Assembly (NCBI GenBank): GCA_910592205.1
Contig: CAJVPJ010000826.1
Location: forward strand, 1-15,979
Source of the DNA: Paraglomus occultum
Lineage: Eukaryota; Glomeromycota; Glomeromycetes; Paraglomerales; Paraglomeraceae
Direction of reading: 5' to 3'
DNA: 15,979 nt
Position numbers and translations under genes: made by a program. The notes under the pieces are model-generated. The model worked only from the letters and a program-made list of their open reading frames with translations, was not told the origin of the DNA and did no database searches. Shown piece by piece: positions 1-8,183 of this stretch. How positions within the stretch are numbered: the first letter of the stretch is position 1; every line of letters starts with the position of its first letter.

Positions 1-852
1 CTGGTATGATAAAGTGAGCATTAAAATTAACAAGTCCATAAGTTATGAATAAGCACTGTTATTACTCAAAACGTCATAAGTCACATTGGTCAATTTTACA
101 GCCATATCATAATCAGCCCCTCATTTACAGAATGTTCACTTTGTCTGGTTTTGTTGCAGCATGCCCCATATATTGGGTAACAATATTCTAAAACCCAGCA
201 TTTCGTATCAAGTTGACTTGAACGGTCGTAGATAATAAATGTTATCGACTTTGCTTTAGATGCATAATGATAATAAGGGTAGGCGAAACAGCTATATTGA
301 ATGCATTTTACCATGCACGATTAAGGTTTTATCTGATAAAAATGTCATTATTATTATTATGGGATTTGAAATTAATAATTATGGTATAATTACTCTTGTC
401 CGCTGACTTATTGTAAAATGCGTTGGCCTTATTTCTCATAATATACATTTCAACCATTTATTGGTTTCTTTTATTCGGAAGAAAAACCACAACCATCGAA
501 AGTACCCTCCAACTGATGCAAATAAGCTTAGAGGTCATCCCATTATTTGAAGAGTATCTGCTGCCAAAGAGCATAGTAAGTTAGTTGCCGTGATACATAT
601 TATTACTAGATTCATAGATTACGTTCTTTATATTTGACACTTCCACAAAAAACAATATTTATCATAATTATATACTGTTCAGAATAATGACAATCGTAGC
701 CAATATAATTATACATAACCCGTCACATGCCACAGAATTAAAAACTCTAGCATTGTAGTATTGTCAGAGGTTAAACTGCCTTCCAGGATATCTTCATATT
801 TGCGTCCGGTTCATACATACAAGATGCCGTAAGTTACGAAGAACAGGTCTTC
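1..852. other. Intergenic AT-rich DNA, no gene supported
   Basis: I see no gene here. A minus-strand frame at 96-314 could encode 72 residues, but it is Cys/Tyr-rich, matches no family I know and has no convincing splice or promoter context. A short ATT repeat lies at 347-360. The rest is AT-rich DNA without recognisable RNA genes. Confidence 0.5.
347..360. repeat. (ATT)n microsatellite
   Basis: Between four and five units of ATT in a row, seen directly. This is common simple-sequence DNA in AT-rich fungal intergenic regions. Confidence 0.8.
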
Positions 853-1273
853 TTATTGATGAATATGTATCTTCACGAAATAGCAATTCTTGATGACAGA
901 AATCATGCAGCTGGGGCTCTTATATTGATGGTTGGCACAGCACACAATATATAGTGTTCTATTTGTTGGTTGTAGGTTGTAGAAGAAACCTAATGTGGAG
1001 CAGTAATCTTCGGTATGTAAAAGAAACCTCAATCCAAAGTATCTGTCCGGGAATCCTCGTCCATAACGAAGAAGAGAATTTTTTTCAGTTTCTATGTTCC
1101 GATGCGAATAGCAAGGAAGCATAGAAATGCATCTTGCTTTTGTAATGATTCACAGCAATTACAAAAACATAACCGAATTCCAATCCTTTGTCTTGATGAA
1201 TGATAGAACAGTTTTCCCAGTATCTTGATATTGTAAACTTTGCTTCGATTAAATTCACCTTAAATTCTCTCAT
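853..1273 (-). pseudogene. Two overlapping unassigned frames, possible broken gene
   Basis: On the minus strand an ATG frame of 62 residues (1273 down to 1085) overlaps an ATG frame of 89 residues (1122 down to 853) by 38 nt in another frame. Both frames read HRN in the overlap: the first stops just after it, while the second continues HRNIETEK. A single indel would join them into one frame of roughly 135 residues. The second frame has several Cys and aromatic residues (for example GRGFPDRYFG) but no motif I recognise. It could be a decayed gene, two exons whose junction I cannot place, or chance open frames in AT-rich DNA. I assign no function. Confidence 0.22.
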
Positions 1274-2173
1274 TCAAAGCCTAAGGTTGCTCTGAACGTA
1301 AAGACGTATATCATATATACTATCCCCCCAAATCGATAAACCTCACGGATTGCTGAATAACATAACGTAGCAATGATTCAATGTGAAGATGTTTCCATGT
1401 TTGCACAATATAAATCTATAACAAGGTCTCTGAAGATAAATTCACGAAACTGTAACCATATTGAAATAGATCTTTCTTTAAGAATATATAATTTTACATT
1501 ACATATTACAGTCTCCATAGTGTTTGCTTCTTTTGCCTTCTATGGATGTTTATCTTTAAATTATAAAAATTATCAGCTTGAAGAGTGTTGGATAAATTGT
1601 TGCTGCTGTAACTGATCATTTATATTTGTCAGAGAAGTTTTCACAATCAAAACTTAAACAGTTTTCTTCAACATTCCCTCTACCAGTTACAATAATTTAC
1701 ATCTGTAATCAAGGCTTTTGTCAGTGAATAAGATTCCGATAATGCCTCAAAGTCGAAAAGAATGATTATTCTCAAGTGTCAAAGACAAGAAGAGATTCAA
1801 ATACGCATACTTTACAACCGCGTGGGAACTAAACATTAGTGATGGTTAATTAAAACTTTCCAAGATTTCAATAGCACATTGTAAATAACCAAAAGCAATT
1901 GTGTCTGGTTAGACGCCTTTTTACTACCAATCATAGTGAACAAAGGTTGTTATTCACTTGAACATATGAGTAGAAACATTTGGAAGAAAAACGTTTTGGT
2001 TCCAGATACGAACGCTTATCCTCTCGCAATAACCGTAGATTTTATAGCCTGTATCTCTAAGTCACAAAGATTGAGTACTGAATCTCAAGTTACATTGACT
2101 GTCACGGGTGGGGCAACTAATGTCATGCGCCGAGTATTTTGATTCACTCGGAAAATTTCTATCTGTACTACCT
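1274..2173. other. Intergenic, short unsupported ORFs only
   Basis: A plus-strand ATG frame at 1373-1615 would give 80 residues with one hydrophobic stretch (IYNFTLHITVSIVFASFAF) and a Cys cluster at the end. Another frame runs from ATG 1966 to 2142. Neither resembles a known family nor has splice or promoter support, so I treat both as unproven. Nothing else stands out. Confidence 0.45.
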
Positions 2174-2179
2174 CACGTG
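2174..2179. promoter_or_regulatory. CACGTG E-box
   Basis: A palindromic CACGTG lies about 515 nt upstream of the RING-RRM start codon. CACGTG is the core site of fungal bHLH factors. Its use here is inference from position only. Confidence 0.3.
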
Positions 2180-2207
2180 CATGACTGATTATAATGACAA
2201 TAAACCG

Positions 2208-2217
2208 TATAAAAAAA
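2208..2217 (+). promoter_or_regulatory. TATA-like run
   Basis: TATAAAAAAA lies about 480 nt upstream of the proposed ATG. It is a possible TATA element for a transcript with a long or spliced leader. In AT-rich DNA such a run can easily arise by chance. Confidence 0.25.
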
Positions 2218-2364
2218 CAATAATTGACATGTGCATTGAAAAAAAAAGTTGTTTGCTTTAACAGTGCGAATTATGCAGACGAACGCTTAAATACAGCCAG
2301 CACCAGTTGATTGCCCAATAAAAGCAAATTCAACTAACTTCTGGTCCCAACTCTCCTTTTTCGA

Positions 2365-2481
2365 ACGCGTCTACATCTATGATCGTACAGCGACAGTTAC
2401 ACGTAAATTCCTAAGACTTGACTCTCACACTATCATTATTCTATACAACATAAAAAGAAACCCTCATCCTACACGACGCGT
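2365..2481. promoter_or_regulatory. Pair of ACGCGT (MCB-like) boxes
   Basis: Two copies of ACGCGT lie at 2365-2370 and 2476-2481, 111 nt apart, within 330 nt of the proposed ATG. ACGCGT is the binding core of the yeast G1/S factor MBF (Mbp1-Swi6). The hexamer also occurs in intron 3 (near 3693), near 12413 and near 15457, so only the pairing in a promoter position is suggestive. Confidence 0.3.
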
Positions 2482-2525
2482 AGACGTAACTTGAAACCAA
2501 ACAAAATTACACGAAAGATATCAAG

Positions 2526-2540
2526 ACAACAACAACAACA
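2526..2540 (+). repeat. CAA repeat in probable 5' UTR
   Basis: A run of about five CAA units directly precedes the candidate leader-intron donor. CAA-rich, unstructured leaders are common in fungal transcripts. Confidence 0.5.
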
Positions 2541-2546
2541 GGCGGG

Positions 2547-2640
2547 GTAAGCACGTATCTTATATGAACTAACACGCACAGCAGTCAACATTCATTGTGA
2601 CCCAAAACGAGTTCTGCCCCTTTGTTACAAAAACTTGCAG
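2547..2640 (+). other. Possible 5' UTR intron
   Basis: A GTAAGC donor at 2547, a CTAAC branch-like sequence near 2569 and a TTGCAG acceptor ending at 2640 define a 94-nt intron just upstream of the ATG. The branch-to-acceptor distance (about 70 nt) is long, and closer AGs exist at 2581 and 2584, which would give an intron too short to be likely. Confidence 0.35.
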
Positions 2641-2691
2641 ATTTTTATAAACTTGTCTCCAAACGAGTCTCTCCAACTTAATCTTTTTCCA

Positions 2692-5600
2692 ATGGAGACT
2701 CCAAAGACAATCGCCAGTGTTGACATCGACGAAGAATTATCTTGCACGTATCTCTACTCACGAATGCATTCTATCGAAGCGGTAAATAAACGAATGATAA
2801 CAGACTCATCTGCGTTTTCTTTAAAACAGCTAAATGTAGTGTCCTCGATATGAGAAATGTATGGGGACGAAGAGAAGACACAATAGATTTAGAAGAGAAG
2901 GAAAAACGAAGTGAAATGAACCAGATGTGTGGATTACATACGAGAAAGGTAGGAGGAGCTCGAATGACGCTTTCTAAACAAAAAAAAAAGAAAGATGGCA
3001 CATTAATTGTAATATGCATGTTTGTCCATATATGATCGTTTTTGTCCATCCACCGTTTCCCCTCTCTTCGCATCATCGACTTTCATACCAGTACTCAACC
3101 TACCCACAGGGTCACTATCATACTCCGCAAGCTATACCCATCGGCTCATCACTTCATCCGCAAGGGATGTTTGTCCCAAACCGAGTCAAACCAGAAACTA
3201 AAGATTTCGTAAATGACATCGAGGATTCGGAGTCGAGAAGGGAATGGAACAGGGACGTAGGTTCAAAGAAAGAATGGAATACGCCAAGAGCTCAACAGCT
3301 GGCGCGTTGTTTTGTGTGCGTAAAGGGAAACGTTACATTGCTGCCTTGTGGGCACCGGTGAGTACAAAAAGCGGGACGAGGGAAACGTAAGGGTGTAAAG
3401 GAGAAGCAAGAGCGCGAGACTATTTGTCGACACTCGCGATTTCTAACTATTCTATTGTTTAGAATGTGTGAACAATGTGTGCATGAGTTGAGATCACGGA
3501 CAGTGAAATCTTCATACAAGACTTTCTCAGCGTGTCCTTACTGTGGAAATGTGAGTACTTACCTGTTATGAGCAATCGGCTAACAAAGTCGGTTCTTTTT
3601 GTGTCTCTGTCACATTTCTTATTAATCTCGTCTTTATTTTGACATTCAAACTTGTTCGTATTGAACATTTTTCACTTTTATTATTTTTACCGACGCGTCC
3701 ATTAACTAAGCCCGTCAAGGAATTCCAAAATTCCAGAAAGCAACAACAAACTCCTAAGGCGTCATCATTGGCGTATTTGACACCGCCTTCTTCTTGCGAA
3801 AAATCCAAAGAAACAGTTCCATCCTCTGATCTTCTGTCAACACCAACACCCATTCGTCGTTCTACTACAGCTTTCGTCACTCCCTCCAGTGACGTGTCTA
3901 CTTCCGATATGATCCTTCCAAACTATTCTCGATCAAATACGATCGCGAAAGAGGTCAATGCGACTAATAAGCATCCGATATCAAGTGTTCCTACATCGGC
4001 AACAGCGACCGCGACAACACAAAATACTTCTCACACACCACAGAAGTCGCAACAAACTGCATTTATAGAATTAAGCAAATTAGCGCCTAGATACGACTGG
4101 CCTGTGGTTAAAATCAGTAACGTAAGTACAACAAAAGGGTGCGATATTGGAGAGTCAATACGAAATATAATGACCTTACTGAAATTATAGATACCTTGGG
4201 ACATTTCATTGAGAGATATCAAGGGTTTCTTTTCGACGTTCAAACTGCCCGATTCGTCGACGTATGCACAAAGCATTCATGTTATCATGGACAGGTAATA
4301 AGTCTACTTTCATCAACCATTATCGCACTGCATCCATGACGTGCTCCGTTGTATCTATTTGCATTTATGCGCAGTTTCTTTATGACCTTTAATCTCGTAA
4401 CCGTTTCTTTCTTAATAGAAACACGGGCAAGACCCATGCAGAAGCTTACATCGAATTCCTAAACCAGCATGAAGCACAACTGGCTGTCTCAACCCGAAAC
4501 CTTAAGCCCCTCAAAGGTCGATTGGTATCGCTTCATCATTCGTCCCAGGCAGAACTTATGAGGGCTACATTCCCGAAATGGAAGGGAAAGTTCTCGGGAT
4601 GTGATGCTGTCGTTACAGAAGAGATGCTTGATGGAAAGCAGACGGTACCGAACGTGCCCCTCATCACGAGAGATGAAATTTATAGTCTATTGGTTGTTTG
4701 TAAGAATTACAAGGTATGTGGTTGGCAAGGAATAGAGGGAAGGAAAGAGAATTAGATATAGGGTTAGATAAATGAAAATATAAGTACTAAAACATTAAGT
4801 GACAATTCATAATATCCAGCTTCACTATTCGCGAAAATGCGCCGAAAGACCATTTGAGAATATTATCAGCATATTGACAAAGGTATTTTACAAAATTTTA
4901 ACTCTTCCGTTGTATCTTCTTTGTGAAAGTACCTTCTTTGACTCCTGTCCAAACTTTATCCAGTTCCCATTCCATCAAGGAGACTTGTACACAACTTTGC
5001 AACGAGATCTACTATTCGAGACGTTAAAACGTAAGTAGAATAATGAGAGAGTGTGTGTGTATTTAATATCTCCCGTGCGAATTGGAAAAGGGTTTCTGAT
5101 AACAGTTCTTGGCTTGACTTAATGACAGTTGCAATCGAATCGTTAAAAATACATATGAGTAAAGAATATCATCGGATTGAAGACACATTGCTCGAACGAA
5201 TGGTATGTCGAACACAGCACAGTATCTGTCTCCAGTCCAACGTCGAGTAACCCCTATTCTCACGCACCTCTATTTCTCTAGCTTCGTGCCGGGATACTTA
5301 CACCCGTATTTACCGAACGGCAGAAATTGATGATTGTTCATGTGGCCGGACTGCAACTTCCGGCTGATCTTGAAGATAAGATTTGTCCATTCAAAAAGAA
5401 TGATCCATCGGACGATCAGCAAACCGAAGAAGAGAAGGATCAGAAACAAGAGCTGACTCATGAACAGAAGGGAGAAGAACAAAAACAGGAGGAGAGTCTG
5501 AGTAAGAGCAAGAACCAGGAGCAAGAACACGAACAATCCCCGAATCGAAAGGCGGAAGAAAACCAGGAGGTAAGAAAGTGCATTGAGAACATTGGTAAAT

Positions 5601-6596
5601 CGTAAGCCGTGTTAGAAGATAGTAACTAATTTGCTTTTTGACTGGTAATGTTTTTTCTCTAATGAACTTGCCGACAACTTATCACGCGAACGTGGCTATC
5701 ACAGTATCAGTCACAATTCTCGCCTTCCCTTCCGAGTTTACATCTCACATCTTCAGCTGTGGAATTCCCCGTAGCAGATAATGGGAACAGAAATAATGGC
5801 CATGAGAACAACGACAATATCGTTGACAATACTTCGTTCTTCACGACATCGTTCCGTCCACCAATGCTAAATTTTGTGGATCAGGCACAGGAGTACAGAG
5901 AATTTGATCCATTTGGAGGTAAAATGGTGGCCAACATGGATGGTGGGTTTGATATAGGTGGGGAGTAGAGCGGCGCGTTAAAGATTAATGAATAGAAAAG
6001 GAACTATTAGAGGGGACGGGGTGAGATTGAAGGAGTGATACAAACGGTTCTTGTAAAAGGAAAACATACTTTGCATACTACATTTGCTAATTCTCTCGAC
6101 TTTTCTAGAAGAAAGAGGACCCCAACCCAAATACGAACTATTCAACTCCAAATTTCAATCCTACGCACCATTCGCACCTATCCATTCTGTTTATCCGTCT
6201 TGTCATACCCAACTGCAAAATCCTCCTCAACCAATACCCAGTCTCCCGTCGCCACCCCTTCCATTACAAACCCGTCCATGCGCGCCATTCTCAACGTTTG
6301 TTCCGTTCGATCCATTCAGATCTGATTTGTTTAGGTTTAATCGCGAAGAGGGAGTAAAGAATTTGAATGCAGAGAGGTGAGTATACGTGGAATAATGGTG
6401 TAGCGAGGTGTGGTGAGGTGTGAAGTGTGCTGTGTTGGTGAAGCGGACCATTTATAATTCTTTTCCCTTCTTCACGTACAGACCACTTCCTTCGGTTCTT
6501 CCAGCAATTCCCAATTGTGACAACCCCTTCCTTGTTACTCCTTCACCAAACACCTATGCAAATGCAACTTACAATCCCCGCTTCAATTCATTCTAA
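2692..6596 (+). CDS. RING finger and RRM-domain RNA-binding protein, about 785 aa, 13 exons
   Basis: Exon model: 2692-2781, 3092-3357, 3463-3550, 3720-4121, 4191-4294, 4419-4713, 4820-4882, 4964-5030, 5129-5202, 5282-5569, 5705-5942, 6109-6376, 6482-6596. All junctions are GT-AG and phases agree. Domains: Pro/Tyr/His-rich N-terminus; C3HC4 RING at residues 103-146; S/T/P/Q-rich linker 149-270; RRM about 275-356; a conserved helical region 357-516 (for example KCAERPFENIISIL); acidic/Gln/Lys-rich 518-579; Asn-rich, then Pro/Phe-rich tail to 785. I recall the RRM plus helical block from fungal 'RNP domain' proteins; the RING suggests E3 ubiquitin ligase activity (inference). Least certain points: the first exon (310-nt intron; an alternative start is ATG 2850 with donor 2947), acceptor 3710 versus 3719, acceptor 5704 versus 5710, and the exon 11 donor (5919, 5943 or 5958). 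No signal peptide or membrane segment is seen, so it is probably cytoplasmic or nuclear. Confidence 0.85.
3308..3544 (+). other. C3HC4 RING finger coding segment, split by an intron
   Basis: The pattern is C-x2-C-x9-C-x1-H-x2-C-x2-C-x18-C-x2-C, with CFVC at residues 103-106, LLPCGH at 113-118, MCEQC at 120-124 and CPYC at 143-146. All eight zinc ligands are present. A 105-nt intron (3358-3462) with CTAAC branch and TTTAG acceptor interrupts the Arg codon between the zinc-binding His and the fourth Cys. The complete set of ligands on both sides of the intron confirms this junction. Confidence 0.88.
4098..4535 (+). other. RRM (quasi-RRM-like) coding segment across three exons
   Basis: The RNP2-like strand VVKISNIPW spans the exon 4/5 junction (residues about 277-285). 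The RNP1-like strand is GKTHAEAYIEF in exon 6 (320-330). The aromatic positions of a canonical RNP1 (K/R-G-F/Y-G/A-F/Y) are not all kept: the core is AEAYIEF. This is closer to the G-x-A-[FY/L]-V style of hnRNP F/H quasi-RRMs. The domain ends near KGRLVSL. Introns 4122-4190 and 4295-4418 are removed. Confidence 0.8.
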
Positions 6597-6633
6597 ACGA
6601 CGTTCGAAAGAGAAACGTAACATGTATTATATG

Positions 6634-6641
6634 TGTATATA
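6634..6641 (+). promoter_or_regulatory. Puf-type UGUAUAUA motif in 3' UTR
   Basis: TGTATATA lies 38 nt after the stop codon and fits the UGUANAUA recognition consensus of Puf3-class Pumilio proteins. A related TGTATTATA lies just upstream (from about 6624). A role in mRNA control is inference. Confidence 0.35.
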
Positions 6642-6730
6642 AGCTTCGAGTATTTGTAAGTAATATTGAAAAAAAAAAAAGAAAAGACGAAAAAGAAAAA
6701 AAAAACAAAATGAAGTTAATTTGCACAATT

Positions 6731-6736
6731 AATAAA
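6731..6736 (+). terminator. AATAAA polyadenylation signal
   Basis: AATAAA lies 135 nt after the stop codon, downstream of an A-rich tract (about 6669-6716). The T-rich sequence following it fits a 3' end near 6750-6780. Confidence 0.55.
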
Positions 6737-6780
6737 AAGATGTTCTCAAGGATACTTTGATTTTCTTTCATTGACTTCAT

Positions 6781-7041
6781 TAATAAGAGTGTTTTAGTTT
6801 ACCAGTTCCGTTTAGTGTTCTAAGATTTGGGAAATAGTAATATTGCCGAGAACTTGTTATTTTCAAGAAGGGCGATACTGTCTCGTCCCAATTCCAAGGC
6901 AAATCTGATTTCAAGAATCCTATGAAACAATAGGAATCATCTCAGTTGGGAATGTGAATATAATGACACATGGTTGAGATATAGCTCGTTGGAACTGAGC
7001 GTGTCATAGTGAGTCTCCGTCGCATTAAGATTGTTCGCGCA
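6781..7041. other. Intergenic with a short stem-loop
   Basis: No gene is seen. At 6915-6938 the arms GAATCCTAT and ATAGGAATC pair with one mismatch around a 6-nt loop, about 320 nt after the stop codon. It could fold as RNA or single-stranded DNA, but I see no partner feature. Confidence 0.4.
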
Positions 7042-7173
7042 ATGCAATCTGAAAGCAATTCAATATGTGAATGCCGGACTTGTCATGTGATTATCACTAG
7101 CCCACGTTTTAAGTGTTTAGAGCTTTATTTGGATATTGATATCCAAATAAAGTTTTCTCGCACGTGTGAATGA
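7042..7173 (+). other. Small unassigned ORF, 43 codons
   Basis: The ATG frame begins MQSESNSICECRTCH and has a CxCxxC cluster, then ends after a segment encoded by the perfect inverted repeat at 7123-7152. It matches no family I know, and its length is within chance expectation. It could be an exon of the candidate at 7271-7593, but I cannot place a donor. Confidence 0.12.
7123..7152. repeat. Perfect 14-bp inverted repeat (near-palindrome)
   Basis: The arms CTTTATTTGGATAT and ATATCCAAATAAAG are exact reverse complements separated by TG, giving a 30-nt near-palindrome. This is seen directly. It could extrude a cruciform, bind a dimeric protein, or be a relic of a small mobile element. No target-site duplication is evident. 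Confidence 0.85.
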
Positions 7174-7270
7174 ACATATTCCAAAATACCACAAGTAGAT
7201 CTGTCCATGCGGTGCAACGTCTATAATATGCTTGTTTTATTTAACGTCTCTTTACATAATTAATGTATAG

Positions 7271-7593
7271 AATGCAGAAGGTCCGTCGCTAATAACTCTT
7301 GTCACGCTCTATCGGATTATCGACCAAAATGCTCAAGTATTAGTGGAGAATGGTTTACAACAGTTCAATATAATAATTGCAGAAAATACGATTGGAGTAA
7401 TAAGTTCGATTGAACACGTCATAATATCGATTCGGTGAGAGAATGTTAAAGTGATTCTGAGCTTTTATCAACACGACTGAAAAGTATAGCCGTGACCGTG
7501 CTCTTCCATTCGGTGGGATTTATTCAAGCAGGACTGAAAAAACCTGTTATAACTACATGTTTCTCTTTTAGAGCGAGTTTACAGAGATGTTAA
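7271..7593 (+). other. Weak spliced coding candidate
   Basis: After a TATAG acceptor-like sequence a frame runs 7271-7434 (54 codons plus two bases), ending at a GTGAGA donor. Splicing at ...GAAAAG (7484) gives a 50-nt intron and continues in phase to a stop at 7591-7593, about 90 residues in all, hydrophobic in the middle (for example VTVLFHSVGFIQAG). Frames at 7587-7775 and 7703-7900 lie just downstream. The opposite strand is also open in parts, so coding is unproven. I recognise no family. Confidence 0.17.
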
Positions 7594-8183
7594 TCTTATA
7601 TTATAACGGGTCGCGCGTTTTCTATTCACTCAACCGCTGGGCCGAAATCGCAACGCCGATAGCTAGTAATATTAATCAATTACGAATTGGGAGTCTCGTA
7701 AAGTGGACAAGGGTTCGTTTTTCACGAGTTGTTTGCTGGATCCAACTAAACCTGATTCAGTCTTGTGTTCGCTAGGATGTTTCCTTATGGAACTATGCGT
7801 GAGTATGCGTCTTGCTTTTCAAAGGCATGTCAGATTCGAGGATTTCATGATCGAAGCAATAACAAATGTTATCAATCTAGCTGACGCTATTTTTATATAA
7901 ATTAGCATCATACGTGTTTGCCTACGCTATCGTGTTTTAGATCGCGTCTACATTTGGCTGTAACCCTGTCAGATTCAATCTCGTCCAATTCTTTTGCACG
8001 ATCGTCAATATGAATGAACTTCCACCACACGCTGGACGCTTGTCAGATCAACATATCATAATCCATTCAGGATATCGTATACCGGAGTAAATTTTACGAG
8101 TTATAAGGATTTCCGGTACGACCAAAACTACATGCGTTTTGCATTACATGAAATATTCATAGGAAGTGATACCATATAGAGAT
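7594..8183. other. Intergenic, unsupported frames only
   Basis: Plus frames at 7587-7775 and 7703-7900 overlap a minus-strand open frame of 48 codons, so neither is preferred. No repeat, RNA gene or promoter pattern stands out before the 3' end of the minus-strand gene at 8184. Confidence 0.4.

Noticed and set aside
2771-3076. Minus-strand 101-residue frame opposite the start of the RING-RRM gene
   Set aside because: It is Phe-rich because it reads the complement of an intronic A-rich run, and it overlaps the better supported plus-strand model.
3566-3880. Minus-strand 104-residue frame
   Set aside because: It is a shadow of exon 4 of the RING-RRM gene, whose frame is fixed by phase-consistent introns on both sides.
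5270-5536. Minus-strand 88-residue Leu/Phe-rich frame resembling a membrane protein
   Set aside because: It is the complement of the acidic/Gln/Lys-rich exon 10. The hydrophobicity is an artefact of reading GAA/CAA/AAG codons backwards.
6035-6325. Plus-strand 96-residue frame overlapping exon 12
   Set aside because: The alternative frame (exon 6109-6376) continues in phase to exon 13 and a normal stop. This one has no such continuity.
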